From Planctomycetota bacterium (GTDB lineage Bacteria; Planctomycetota; J058; J103): DNA of 64,000 bases. Location of the stretch: contig BPJM01000008.1 of NCBI GenBank assembly GCA_026004615.1, forward strand, positions 122,048-186,047, written 5' to 3'. The position numbers were made by a program, and so were the translations under genes. The notes under the pieces were generated by a model. That model worked only from the letters and a program-made list of their open reading frames with translations. It had not been told where the DNA came from and ran no database searches. Shown piece after piece: positions 46,203 to 59,869 of the stretch. Numbering within the stretch: position 1 is the stretch's first letter; the number at the start of each line of letters is the position of its first letter.

Positions 46203-46892
46203 ATGCAAGGGCTGGGCGGTCGTTGTCCGGTGGCGGTGCTGCTCTTTTTCGGCGCAGTGCTCGGGGGTTGTGCAGCGCCGCGGCCGAGCTTCGCACCGAC
46301 CGAGAACGTGCGCGAGCTGGGCGGCGGCCGGTCCGCCGCCTATTACGAGATCCGGCTCGGGGACCGCAACTGGGGCGACGTCAAGATATGGTGGGCCGGC
46401 GCCTCCGAGCACGCGCCGCACGGGGCCGCGATCGCGATCGGGATGCGGATCCGCAACGACGGGCAGGCCGCGATCGTGCTCGATCTGGCACGCACCGAGC
46501 TGGAGGTCACCGGCAGCGACGGCTCGCTGCGGGTGCTGCGCCAGCCCGTGCTGCGCGCGGGCGCGCTCACCGTCGCGCCGGGAGAGATCCAGCGCCTGCA
46601 GCTGGTGTTCGCGCTCGGCAGGGCGATCGAGCTCGACGAGGTGGTCGCGATCGAACTCGACTGGGCGATCCGCACCCCGGCGGGCACCTTCACCGAATCC
46701 ACCCCCTTCCGGCGGCGCTGGCACCCCGAGGGCCGCTACGCCTACTGGTACTGGGAGTCGAGCTACTGCTACCCGTACGGCTACTGGGGGTGGTGCTACG
46801 ACCCGTGGTACCACTACCACTTCCACTTCCACCACGATCACCTGCGCCGGTTCCGTGCCGGGCTGGGCGTCGGGGTCGGCATCGGGCGCTGA
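46203..46892 (+). CDS. Hypothetical lipoprotein with aromatic/His-rich tail
   Basis: 229 aa. The signal ends in VLGGC, predicting a lipoprotein. The mature domain (about 30-170) is beta-rich and resembles small envelope lipoproteins. The last 45 residues are extraordinary: Tyr, Trp and Phe alternate with a cluster of His ('[17 protein letters not shown]', then '[14 protein letters not shown]'). With its place in the metal island this suggests metal binding at the cell surface, which is inference only. It is divergent from copA with an 83-bp gap. Confidence 0.75.
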   Translation: MQGLGGRCPVAVLLFFGAVLGGCAAPRPSFAPTENVRELGGGRSAAYYEIRLGDRNWGDVKIWWAGASEHAPHGAAIAIGMRIRNDGQAAIVLDLARTELEVTGSDGSLRVLRQPVLRAGALTVAPGEIQRLQLVFALGRAIELDEVVAIELDWAIRTPAGTFTESTPFRRRWHPEGRYAYWYWESSYCYPYGYWGWCYDPWYHYHFHFHHDHLRRFRAGLGVGVGIGR

Positions 46893-47123
46893 GCGGCCGC
46901 TGCGCGGGCCCGGGCGCGGCGCCGCCGAACGAGCCGCCAGCTTCGCATCCTCGTCCGGAGGGCACCGTCCGATCTCGATCCGCCCCCGGCGCCGGCGGGC
47001 GCAGCGCGCCGCCGCGGACGCCGCTTCGCGCCGGGTCTCCGGCGCGAGCGCCGGCCCGCGCCGCCGGCTCTCGCGAACCGCCCGGAAGCCTCGCGCTGCG
47101 GGCGCCGCCCTGCGGAGCGCGGC

Positions 47124-47627
47124 TCAGTGGTGATGGCCGGCGTGCTCGCCGTGCTCGCGGGCAAGGGGCGGCGGTTCGCCCGCGGTGCCGATGCCGTGGC
47201 GGAACACCAGCAGGGCGCCGCGGTCCGCCCCCAGCAACAGCACCACCACCGTCGCCAACAGCAGCGCCCCGACCCCGAGCCGCGCGCCGCGGGCCTGGCT
47301 GCGGCGCAGCGCGAAGGCCGCGGCCGCGCTCAGCAGCGCGAGCGCGCCCGCGGCGTACATCCAGTTGCGGTGCACGTGCACCAGATCGTGGCCCGGCGAG
47401 TCGTGGCCGAGCTGCTCGGCGGCCAGCAGCCCGGTGCCGAGCGCCGCCGCCGCCCCGAGCACCCCCAGGTAGAGCAGCCACCTCCCGCAGCGCAGCAGCT
47501 CCTCGCTGCCGCGCCACATCCCCAGCGCCCAGAACAACAGGGCTGCCGGCAACAGCGCCACCGGAAAGTGCACGAACACCGGGTGGATGTGGGGGGCTCC
47601 TTCGAGCCCCGGCAGGATCGCTTCCAT
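47124..47627 (-). CDS. DUF2231-type membrane protein with His-rich tail
   Basis: 167 aa with four predicted helices. The start 'PHIHPVFVHFPVALLPAALLF' is the signature of DUF2231 membrane proteins, often found with cytochromes and copper genes. The second helix pair contains 'DLVHVHRNWMYAAGALAL'. The C terminus ends 'EHGEHAGHHH', a likely metal-binding tail. The ATG at 47627 is divergent from the small Cys-rich gene at 47755. Confidence 0.8.
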   Translation of the reverse strand: MEAILPGLEGAPHIHPVFVHFPVALLPAALLFWALGMWRGSEELLRCGRWLLYLGVLGAAAALGTGLLAAEQLGHDSPGHDLVHVHRNWMYAAGALALLSAAAAFALRRSQARGARLGVGALLLATVVVLLLGADRGALLVFRHGIGTAGEPPPLAREHGEHAGHHH

Positions 47628-47716
47628 GGACTGCCTCCCCCACCCCGCCCGGCTGGCTGCCCCCGCTGCAGGCTCCGCCCGCCCGGCTGCGCGCATGCCA
47701 ATGCGCCCTGCCGCCG

Positions 47717-47745
47717 TTGACAGCATATGATGGCGTGGATACAGA
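47717..47745 (+). promoter_or_regulatory. Sigma-70-type promoter, likely leaderless transcript
   Basis: TTGACA (47717-47722), a 17-bp spacer and TACAGA (47740-47745). The ATG of the next gene is only 9 bp behind the -10, so transcription would start at or just before it, suggesting a leaderless or nearly leaderless mRNA. Confidence 0.55.
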
Positions 47746-47754
47746 ACGGATACC

Positions 47755-48246
47755 ATGCTCGGTCGCCTGCTGGCGCTGGTGAGGCCCCGGCTCGGCCGCG
47801 CGCGGCGGCCGCGCCCCGGACCGGCGGTGCTGCTCGCGCTGGCACTGCCCCTGGGCAGCACGGGCCTGTCGCTCTGCCTGTGCGGCGAGCACCACCACGA
47901 GACCGCGCCGGCAGGTGCGCGCGGCACACCGTGCGCAGACTGCATCCACGCAGGAGACGGTGCGGAGCAGTCCCGTGCGGGCAGCCGTCTCCGAGCGCCA
48001 TCGCATCCTCGTTTCGAACTGCCGGCCTGCGCGTGCATCCCGGTCCAGCTCGTGCTCTTCAGCGAGCGCGGACACGACGGCAGTACCAGGTGTGCGTGGC
48101 AGCTGCAGGCGGCCCGGGCTGCCCCCGCCGGCGGGCTGCTTCGCTGGCGCGCTCCGGGCGTGGCGGCCGCGCTCCATTCCCGCAGCCCGCCGCGGCGCTG
48201 CGCGGGCCCCACGCTGTTCGACCTCGGAGTGCTCCTCCGGATCTGA
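47755..48246 (+). CDS. Small exported Cys/His-containing protein, function unknown
   Basis: 163 aa. A positively charged start and hydrophobic stretch (about 23-45) predict a signal or anchor. The region after it has 'LCLCGEHHHE', 'TPCADCIH' and 'LPACACIP', Cys/His groups that could bind metal. No family recognised. A good promoter directly precedes the ATG, and the gene lies in the metal island upstream of the YHS lipoprotein and cusCBA genes, reading in the same direction. Confidence 0.55.
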   Translation: MLGRLLALVRPRLGRARRPRPGPAVLLALALPLGSTGLSLCLCGEHHHETAPAGARGTPCADCIHAGDGAEQSRAGSRLRAPSHPRFELPACACIPVQLVLFSERGHDGSTRCAWQLQAARAAPAGGLLRWRAPGVAAALHSRSPPRRCAGPTLFDLGVLLRI

Positions 48247-48364
48247 CGCCGCCCCGCCGGCGCGGTGCGCGCGCGCCATGCGGCGCCGCCGCGTCCACGG
48301 ACGGCGTCGAGCACCGGCTCGCCGGGCAGCGGCCCGCGCGAGCGAACCCTGGAGGACGAGGACG

Positions 48365-48862
48365 ATGCGCAGGAATCTGCCGGCGATCGCGCTCGGCTTC
48401 GCCGTCGTTGCCCTGCTGGGCTGCGGCGGAGCCGGCGACGACCATCACGGTCACGAGCACTCCCACGGTCACGAGCACTCCCACGGCTTCCCGCCGCAGG
48501 GCGCCCAGCACGCGAGCCGCCAGCTGGGCAGCGGCGCGACGCCCCTCCCCGCGGTGACCGAAACCGCTGTCGGCGGCGAGGCGCTCGACCCGATCTGCGG
48601 GATGATCACGCCCGCCCGCGCCGAGCTCGCCGCGGTGTACCGCGACACGCGCTTGTATTTCTGCTCCGCCGGCTGCCGGGAGACCTTCCAGGCCGCCCCG
48701 GCGAAGGCGCTGACCGGGCTGCCCGGGCAGAAATGCCGCTGCAGCCTGAAGGCGACCCAAGGCTGCACCTGCCCGCATTGCCAGGATGACGCCGCGCGGT
48801 GCCGGTGCGGCGATCCGGAACCCGAGCCGGACCGCGACGGACAGGCGGATCACCAGCACTGA
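48365..48862 (+). CDS. YHS-domain lipoprotein, His- and Cys-rich
   Basis: 165 aa. The signal ends in LLGC (lipoprotein). Immediately after it stands 'DDHHGHEHSHGHEHSHG', encoded by a short DNA direct repeat. A YHS metal-binding domain follows (DPICGM ... RLYFCSAGCRETF), then a Cys-rich end ('KCRCSLKATQGCTCPHC ... CRCG'). It probably binds copper or related ions in the periplasm before the efflux pump encoded next. Confidence 0.82.
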   Translation: MRRNLPAIALGFAVVALLGCGGAGDDHHGHEHSHGHEHSHGFPPQGAQHASRQLGSGATPLPAVTETAVGGEALDPICGMITPARAELAAVYRDTRLYFCSAGCRETFQAAPAKALTGLPGQKCRCSLKATQGCTCPHCQDDAARCRCGDPEPEPDRDGQADHQH

Positions 48863-48977
48863 GCCGGCGCGCCGGAGCAGGCAGGCGCTCGGGTGCCGGC
48901 GGCGATGGCGCGCCGGCGCCCGGCGCGGTAGACTGCCTGCCCCCGTGGGCTCCAGGTCGGGTGCGGACGGGAGGTCG

Positions 48978-50372
48978 ATGAGGCGGATCGAGCTGAGCCC
49001 TGCCCTGCGGTGGGCGACGGCGGCGGCAGCGCTGCTCGGGAGCACGGGCTGCGGGCTCGTCTTCCAGCCGCGGCCCGCGCCGCCCGGGCCGCCGGTCTTC
49101 GAGGAACTCGTGCGCGCGGCGCCGCGGCCGGCGGCTGCGACCGCGAGCGCCGAACTCGCGGCCTCGCCGCTGTCGCTCGCCCTGTTGCTCGAGCAGGCGC
49201 TGGCGCGCAACGCCGGGCTCGAGGCCGCCCGCCGGCGCTGGCTGGCCGCGCAGGCACGGCCGGCGCACCAGGGCGCGCTGCCCGACCCCATGGTGTCCCT
49301 GAAGTGGATGATCGAGCACGTGGTGACCCGCAACGGCCCCATCGAGCAGACGTTCATGCTCCAGCAGCCGATCCCCTTCCCCGGCAAGCTGGTGCTGAGC
49401 GCCCGGATCGCCGAACAGGAAGCGCTCGCGGCCTGGGAGCGATACATGACGAGCGGCCTCGCGCTGATCGCCGAGGTGAAGAAGGCCTACTACGAGCTCT
49501 ACTGGGTGGAGCGCGCCATCGAGATCACCGGCGAGAACAAGCGCCTGGTCGAGCAGCTGCTCCAGGTGGCGCAGACCAAGTTCGCCGCCGGTCAGGTGAC
49601 CCAGCAGGACGTGCTCAAGGCGCAGATCGAGCAGGCCCGGCTGGCGAACGAGACCGAGACGCTCGCCGATCTGCGCCGCGCGGTGCAGGCGCGGCTGAAC
49701 CGGGCGCTCAACCGCCCGCCTGCCGCCCCGCTCGGCCGGCCGGCGGCCTTCGAGGCGGAGCCCATCGCGCTGGCGCTCGAGCCGCTGCTCGCGCTCGCAC
49801 TCGAGCAGCGACCCGAGCTGCGCGAGGCGCGCCGGGCCGTGCAGGCCGCCGCGCAGGGCGAGCGGCTCGCCGGGCTGGAATACGTGCCGGACCTGGTGGC
49901 CGGCTTCGAGTACTCGGTGATCGACCGGGTGGGGCTCATGGGCACCACCGATGACGGGCAGGACGCCTACGGCTTCAGCTTCATGCTGCGGCTGCCCATC
50001 TGGCTGGGCAAGAACGCCGCGCGGGTGCACGAGGCCCACCAGCAGCTGCGCGCCCGCCAGCTCGCGCTCGCGCAACTCGAGCACGACACCCGCGCCGCGC
50101 TGGCGGATGCCTACTACCGGGCGCAGATCGCGCTGCGCCAGGTCCAGCTCTACCGCGACAACATCGTGCCGCAGGCCCGCCAGGCGCTGGAGGTCTCCCA
50201 GACCGCCTACGCGGCGGTGCCGGCGCGGGTGGACTTCGACACGGTCATCGACAATGTACGGCGGCTGCTCGGCTTCTGGCTGACGCTGGAGCGCGCACGG
50301 GCGGATGTCCAGCAGTGGCGCGCGGAGCTGGAGCGGCTGGTGGGCGGGGTGCTGGCGGAGCGAGGGCGATAG
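48978..50372 (+). CDS. cusC: TolC-family outer-membrane channel of a CusCBA-type efflux system
   Basis: 464 aa. A lipoprotein-like signal (GSTGC) is followed by the two TolC/OEP repeats rich in long helices ('LSLALLLEQALARNAGLEAARRRW', 'GKLVLSARIAEQEALAAWERY', 'LALEQRPELREARRAVQAAAQGE'). It forms the outer-membrane exit duct for the adaptor and RND pump encoded immediately downstream (2-bp gap). The ATG at 48978 follows GGGAGGTCG. Confidence 0.92.
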   Translation: MRRIELSPALRWATAAAALLGSTGCGLVFQPRPAPPGPPVFEELVRAAPRPAAATASAELAASPLSLALLLEQALARNAGLEAARRRWLAAQARPAHQGALPDPMVSLKWMIEHVVTRNGPIEQTFMLQQPIPFPGKLVLSARIAEQEALAAWERYMTSGLALIAEVKKAYYELYWVERAIEITGENKRLVEQLLQVAQTKFAAGQVTQQDVLKAQIEQARLANETETLADLRRAVQARLNRALNRPPAAPLGRPAAFEAEPIALALEPLLALALEQRPELREARRAVQAAAQGERLAGLEYVPDLVAGFEYSVIDRVGLMGTTDDGQDAYGFSFMLRLPIWLGKNAARVHEAHQQLRARQLALAQLEHDTRAALADAYYRAQIALRQVQLYRDNIVPQARQALEVSQTAYAAVPARVDFDTVIDNVRRLLGFWLTLERARADVQQWRAELERLVGGVLAERGR

Positions 50373-50373
50373 C

Positions 50374-52302
50374 ATGCGAGGCACAAGCGTGCGCTGGGTG
50401 CTGGCAGCGGCGCTGGGGGCGGCGGTTGCGGGCGCGGCCGCGGTGCCGGCACTGCGATCGCGGGCGCTCGCGGCGGCCGCACCGGTGCTCCGGATGTTGC
50501 AGGACCTGCTCGCCCCCGAGCGGGGTGCCGCCGAGGCCGGGGTCTGGTTCACCTGCCCCATGCACCCGGAGATCCGCCTGCCCCAGCCGGGGGAGTGCCC
50601 CATCTGCGGCATGACGCTGGTCGAGGTCAAGGGCGAGGCGAGGCCCCGGGGCAGCACGGTCCAGCTCACCCCGCGCAAGGTGCAGCTGGGCGGGGTGCGC
50701 ACCGCCGAGGTCGCGCGCCGCCCCCTGGTCGCGGTCATCGACACCGTCGGCCGCATCGCCTACGACGAGCGCAAGCTGGCGAGCGTGGCGGCCTGGGTGA
50801 GCGGGCGCATCGAGGCGCTACACGTGGATTTCACCGGGGTCACGATCGGCGCCGGCCACCCGCTGGTCGACCTGTTCAGTCCGGAGCTGATCGCGGCGCA
50901 GCAGGAATACCTGCAGGCGATCGCGGGGCTGGAGGCGGTGCGCGACACGACCATCCCCGAGACGGTCGCCAGCGCGCGCCGGCTGGTGGAGTCCACCCGC
51001 CAGCGGCTGCTGTGGTGGGGGCTCAGCGAGCAGCAGGTGGAGCAGATCCGCACCAGCGGGCAGGTCCGGCCGTACGTCACCATCCCCGCCCCGATCGGCG
51101 GCACGGTCATCAAGAAGCACGTGGTGCGGGGCGACTACGTCCGGGTGGGCCAGCCGCTGTTCGAGATCGCCGACCTGTCGCAGGTCTGGATGTACGCCGA
51201 CATCTATGAATCCGAGCTGCCGCTGCTCCTGGCGCCGCGCGCGGGCGACTACTGGGCCTGCCCCATGCATCCCGAGCAGCGCGGCGAGAAGGGACAGTCC
51301 TGCCCGCGAGCCGACTGCGGCATGCCGCTGCTGCGCCAGAGCCCGGGCATCGAGCTGGTGATCACCACCCAGGCCTATCCCGGCGAGACCTTCACCGGGC
51401 GGGTGGAGTTCACCGATCCGTTCGTCAACCCGCAGACCCGCACCGTCCGCATCCGGTGCACGATCGACAACCCGGAGCTGCACCTGCGTCCGGACATGTA
51501 CGTGCGGGCGCGGATCGTGCTCGGACAGGGCGAGCTGGTGAGCGTGCCGGCCGACGCGGTGATCTTCTCCGGCCAGCGGCGGATCGCGATCCTCGACGAG
51601 GGCGGCGGCCGCTTCCGGCCGGTGCTGGTGCGGCTCGGCCGGCAGTGGCTGTGGGAGCAGGGCCGGGTGCCGACCGAGAACCAGGCGCTGCCGTTCTCCC
51701 GCGGGCTGGGCCGCTACCACGAGGTGCTGGCGGGGCTGGTGGCGGGCGAGCGGGTGGTGACGAGCGGCCAGTTCCTGATCAACTCCGAGGCGCAGCTGCA
51801 GGGGGCGCTGGAGCGGATGCTGGCCGCGGAGCAGGAGCGGGAGGCGGCGGCGGCGCAGGCGCCCCAGGCGGCGGCAGGCCCTGCCGCCGCCTTCGACCAG
51901 GCCATGACGGAGGCGGTGCGCGCCTATTTGGAGCTGCAGGCCGCGCTCGCGCGCGATGCGCTCGCGCACGCAGGCCACCTGGCGGCCCCGATCGGCCGCG
52001 CCGCCGCCCGCGCCGAGGAGCACGCGGCCGACGCGCAGCAGCGCGAGCTCGCCCGCGCCGCGCGCCAGGCCGCCGCGCAGCTCGAGCAGGCGGGCGAGCC
52101 CGCCGCCATCCGCAAGGCGTTCGCCGAGCTCAGCCGCCCGCTGCTCGCGTGGTGGCGCGCCCGCGGCCGGGCCGCCCCCGAGCTCCAGGACGTGCATCCG
52201 GCCTACTGCCCCATGGTGGACGAGCGCTGGCTGCAGGCCGGCCGCACCATCCGCAATCCCTACGACCCGAGCATGCCCCGCTGCGGGCAGCTCGAGGACT
52301 AG
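50374..52302 (+). CDS. cusB: CusB-like periplasmic adaptor with two heavy-metal-binding motifs
   Basis: 642 aa. An N-terminal signal anchor precedes a heavy-metal-binding domain 'TCPMHPEI ... CPICGMTL' (about residues 58-85). The HlyD/CusB core follows ('GRIAYDERKLASVAAWVSGRIEAL', 'HPLVDLFSPELIAAQQEYL', 'IPAPIGGTVIKKHVVRGDYV'). A second metal motif, 'ACPMHPEQRGEKGQSCPRADCGMPLL', is inserted between 'YESELPLLL' and 'TTQAYPGETFTGRVEF', positions that are contiguous in ordinary CusB. The C-terminal 130 residues are Ala/Glu-rich and end in a DUF3347-like segment with 'YCPMVD'. It moves periplasmic Cu/Ag-like ions to the RND pump. Confidence 0.9.
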   Translation: MRGTSVRWVLAAALGAAVAGAAAVPALRSRALAAAAPVLRMLQDLLAPERGAAEAGVWFTCPMHPEIRLPQPGECPICGMTLVEVKGEARPRGSTVQLTPRKVQLGGVRTAEVARRPLVAVIDTVGRIAYDERKLASVAAWVSGRIEALHVDFTGVTIGAGHPLVDLFSPELIAAQQEYLQAIAGLEAVRDTTIPETVASARRLVESTRQRLLWWGLSEQQVEQIRTSGQVRPYVTIPAPIGGTVIKKHVVRGDYVRVGQPLFEIADLSQVWMYADIYESELPLLLAPRAGDYWACPMHPEQRGEKGQSCPRADCGMPLLRQSPGIELVITTQAYPGETFTGRVEFTDPFVNPQTRTVRIRCTIDNPELHLRPDMYVRARIVLGQGELVSVPADAVIFSGQRRIAILDEGGGRFRPVLVRLGRQWLWEQGRVPTENQALPFSRGLGRYHEVLAGLVAGERVVTSGQFLINSEAQLQGALERMLAAEQEREAAAAQAPQAAAGPAAAFDQAMTEAVRAYLELQAALARDALAHAGHLAAPIGRAAARAEEHAADAQQRELARAARQAAAQLEQAGEPAAIRKAFAELSRPLLAWWRARGRAAPELQDVHPAYCPMVDERWLQAGRTIRNPYDPSMPRCGQLED

Positions 52303-52318
52303 CGGGGACGGGCGCGCC

Positions 52319-56417
<4,099 letters not shown>

Positions 56418-56496
56418 GCGGCGGGCGGCGTCCTGCGGCGGGCAAGCGCGGGCGGTCTCGCCCCCGTGCGGCTGCGGTGCCGGGCAGGCGGGGCGC

Positions 56497-57105
56497 TCAG
56501 GCGCGCCTGCGCGCCACGAAGGCGCGCGCCGCCTGCCAGGCGAGCCCCTGCTCGGCGAGCAGCTCGAAGCCCGCGGCCTCCAGCCCGGCCCGAAACGCCG
56601 GCCAGTCGAAGCGGGCGGCGGGCGGGTGGCTGGTGCCGGCCAGCCGGTCCTGCAGCGCCACCCAGCGGCCGTGCAGCTCCTCGGCACACAGCACCCCGCC
56701 CGGCCGCACCACCCGCGCGATCTCGCCGAGCGCCTGCCGCCACTGGGGCACGTGGTGCAGGATCCCCAGCTCGAAGGCGGCATCGAAGCTGCCGTCGCGC
56801 AAGGGCAACCGGCACACATCGGCACATGCCAGCCGCGCCCCCGAGCCCTGGACCGCGCGCCGGGCGCGGGCGAGCTGCTCGGGCATGAGGTCGAGGCCGA
56901 GCAGGAGCGCCGGCCGGAAGATGCGCCAGAGCAACGCCGTCTCGTAGCCGGCGCCGCAGCCGACATCGAGCAGCCGCGCACCCTCCAGCGCGACGCCGGC
57001 GCGCGCGAGCATGCGCCTGAGCACCGGCAGCTCGTACAGCCGCTGCGTGAGCGCGCGCAGCGGGCTCTGCATCATCGCCAGCTCGACCGCGTTGAGCCGT
57101 GCCAT
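56497..57105 (-). CDS. Class I SAM-dependent methyltransferase
   Basis: 202 aa. The Rossmann motif I is 'LLDVGCGAGYET' (about 45-56), followed by 'LLGLDLMPEQLARARR' (motif II), 'ACADVCRLPLRDGSFDAAFELGILHHV' and 'EIARVVRPGGVLCAEE'. This is a Methyltransf_11/UbiE-like small-molecule methyltransferase; the substrate is unknown. It converges with cusA. Confidence 0.9.
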   Translation of the reverse strand: MARLNAVELAMMQSPLRALTQRLYELPVLRRMLARAGVALEGARLLDVGCGAGYETALLWRIFRPALLLGLDLMPEQLARARRAVQGSGARLACADVCRLPLRDGSFDAAFELGILHHVPQWRQALGEIARVVRPGGVLCAEELHGRWVALQDRLAGTSHPPAARFDWPAFRAGLEAAGFELLAEQGLAWQAARAFVARRRA

Positions 57106-57189
57106 GGGTCCGCTCCTGCAATGCCCCTGTTCCAGGTCCGCCTAAAGGCGCCCGCCGCACGGGCGCACTCACCGCGCTGCCCGGCGCAG

Positions 57190-58600
57190 CACGCACCGCC
57201 CCCTCGCCCCGACCCTCTCCCCGGTGGGCAGAGGGAGAGGAGAAGCGCCGGTGGGGAGAGGGAGAACAGAGGGCGCGGGGCGAGCGCTGAACGCCCTCTC
57301 CCCTGCCTGCGGGAAGAGGATTGGGCTGCGAGGGTCCGGAAAGAGCGGGGCCAGCTCTGAACTCCCTCTCCCCCGCTTGCGGTGGTGAGGGTTGGGGTGA
57401 GAGGGACTCGAAGAGAGCTGGCGCAGCTCGCCTTGCCCCCTCACCCCGACCCTCTCCCCGGTGGGGAGAGGGAGAGGAAAAGCGCCGGTGGGGAGAGGGA
57501 GAACAGAGGGCGCGGGGCGAGCGCTGAACGCCCTCTCCCCTGCCTGCGGGAAGAGGGTTGGGCTGCGAGGGTCCGGAAAGAGCGGGGCCAGCTCTGGACT
57601 CCCTCTCCCCCGCTTGCGGGGGAGAGGGTTGGGGTGAGGGGGACGGGAAGAGAGCTGGCGCAGCTCGCCTTGCCCCCTCACCCCGGCCCTCTCCCCGGTG
57701 GGGAGAGGGAGAGGAAAAGCGCCGGTGGGGAGAGGGAGAACAGAGGGCGCGGGGCGAGCGCTGAATCTGCCCTCTTCCCCCCTGCCCTGCGGGGAAGAGG
57801 GTTGGGCTGCGAGGGTCCGGAAAGAGCGGGGCCAGCTCTGAACTCCCTCTCCCCCGCTTGCGGGGGAGAGGGTTGGGGTGAGGGGGACTCGAAGAGAGCT
57901 GGCGCAGCTCGCCTTGCCCCCTCACCCCGACCCTCTCCCCGGTGGGGAGAGGGAGAGGAAAAGCGCCGGTGGGGAGAGGGAGAACAGAGGGCGCGGGGCG
58001 AGCGCTGAACGCCCTCTCCCCGCCTGCGGGAAGAGGGTTGGGCTGCGAGGGTCCGGAAAGAGCGGGGCCAGCTCTGAACTCCCTCTCCCCCGCCTGCGGG
58101 GGAGAGGGTTGGGGTGAGGGGGACCGGAAGAGAGCCGGCGCAGCTCGCCTTGCCCCCTCACCCCGGCCCTCTCCCCGGTGGGGAGAGGGAGAGGAAAAGC
58201 CGCCGGTCGGTGGAGAGGGAGAACAGAGGGCGCGGGGCGAGCGCTGAACGCCCTCTCCCCCGCCTGCGGGCAGAGGGTTGGGCTGCGAGGGTCCGGAAAG
58301 AGCGGGGCGAGCTCTGAACTCCCTCTCCCCCGCTTGCGGGGGAGAGGGTTGGGGTGAGGGGGATCCGGAAGAGAGCTGGCGCAGCTCGCCTCGCCCCCTC
58401 ACCCCGACCCTCTCCCCGGTGGGGAGAGGGGAGGAAGCGCCCAGAGGGCGCGGGGCGAGCGCTGAACGCCCTCCTCCCCGCCCGCGGGGAGAGGGTTGGG
58501 GTGAGAAGATCCGGAAAAAGCGGGGCGAGCGCTGAACTCCCTCTCCCCCGCTTGCGGGGGAGAGGGTTGGGGTGAGGGGGGCCGTGAGGCGGCTCCTCGC
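57190..58600. repeat. Tandem array of about 240-bp GC-rich palindromic repeats (array 1)
   Basis: At least six units with starts near 57204, 57441, 57678, 57922, 58158 and 58400, spaced 236-244 bp. Each contains two palindromes, CCCTCTCCCC-GGT-GGGGAGAGGG and CCCTCTCCCCCGC-TT-GCGGGGGAGAGGG, plus diverged half-copies between them. Units are highly similar but not identical. Open frames through them encode only Pro/Ser/Arg-rich low-complexity peptides on both strands and are not real genes. The palindromes resemble dispersed intergenic repeats known from many GC-rich proteobacteria. Confidence 0.9.
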
Positions 58601-58678
58601 TGGTGGCTGTGCCACCACAGAGGCGCACCCGAGGCCGCGGCCGCACAGCAAGGGCTGCACCGCCGCCTCGAAGCAGTC

Positions 58679-59749
58679 CTACGACCCCCGAAGCAGCTCC
58701 TCGAAGCCTCGAGCGAGGCGACCGTGGCGGCCTCGCCGACAAGCCGTTCGAGCATGCCCGCGTCTTCGATGCGCTCGAGCTGTCGAGGTGCGCTCGCGCG
58801 CCTGGGGGCCGAAGCGGGCCTCCAGGCAGCGCACGATCGCCTCGCGCAGCGCCAGCACCCTGCCCGCCTGCAGCCCTTCCTCGCGGCCCTTGCGAAGGCC
58901 TTCCTCGCGGCCCTTGCGGAGGCCCTTCCTCCGGCCCGCTCCCGGCCCTTGCGGAGGGCGACCCGCTCGAAACTGGAGATGTAGCGCACCTTCCGCTTCT
59001 CCTCCTCGGCGTGGATCTCCTCGGCCAGGCGCTCCTCCAGCTCGGCCGGCAGCGCCAGGATCCAGTCTACTACCAGAAACAACAGCCGCACAACGCGCCG
59101 GCCGAGCCCGATCTCATAGAGCCGGCGCAGCATGCCGAGCTTCTCCCGGTAGCGCAGCTCCGGCCGGCCGCGCGTGGAGAGCGCCAGAAGGTGCGCGAGC
59201 GTGATCACCGCGAAGGGATTGCGGCTCCGCTCGAGCTCGGCCCGCCGCTCGCGGAAATCCAAGAGCTTCACCACCGGGAAGCGGAGCTCGTGCCGGCTGA
59301 GCACCGCGCGGGCGACGAAGCGGTCCGGCCGCCAGTGCGGGTGCGCATCGGCGAGCACGACCAGCGTCTCGGGCATGCGGCCGTAGCGGTCGTAGATGCG
59401 GTAGCTGTAGGAGAACACGCGCTCCAAGAAACGCGCGATCGGGCTCGGCCTGCACCTCGATGTGGATCAGGAGCCAGCTCTCCTCGCCGCTGCGCAGCGC
59501 CACCCTGCAGAGCACATCGACCAGCCGCCCGCGCACCTGCGCCGCGGGGCTGAGCCGGCGCAGCTCCTTGTCCAGCACCTGGTAGGGCTGTGCGGTGTCC
59601 ACCTGGGCATGCACGCGCGGGAAGAAGAACTCCAGGAACTCGAACAATAGCCCCGCGATCGCCTCCTTCCACGGCGGGTCGTACTCGGTCCGCCGCCGCT
59701 TTTTCTGGGGACCGTGGGCTTCGGCGCTCGACATCGGGGACCTCTGCAT
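58679..59749 (-). pseudogene. Rpn-type (PD-(D/E)XK) recombination-promoting nuclease/transposase remnant
   Basis: Starting at the ATG at 59749, 'TEYDPPWKEAIAGLLFEFLEFFFP', 'GRLVDVLCRV' and 'WLLIHIEVQAEPD' give the PD-(D/E)XK fold of Rpn/DUF4351 proteins. After an extra base at 59424-59425 the frame continues with 'FSYSYRIYDRYGRMPETLVVLADAHPHWRP' and further conserved text. The C-terminal 'KGREEG' repeats lie in another frame, then 'QLERIEDAGMLERLVGEAATVASLEA' returns to the earlier one. With at least three or four frame changes it is broken as written; some changes may be sequencing errors. The gene sits exactly between the two repeat arrays. Confidence 0.8.
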
Positions 59750-59869
59750 GCTGCGCGGCGCGGCTGTCGGGCCGCGGTCGTATCGAACAGAATGCTAACA
59801 CGCAGGTCCGACAGTTCTCGGGCCCAGCGAGGTGAAAAGGGGTTGCTGCTCGAGCGGCGAGCGTGGTTC

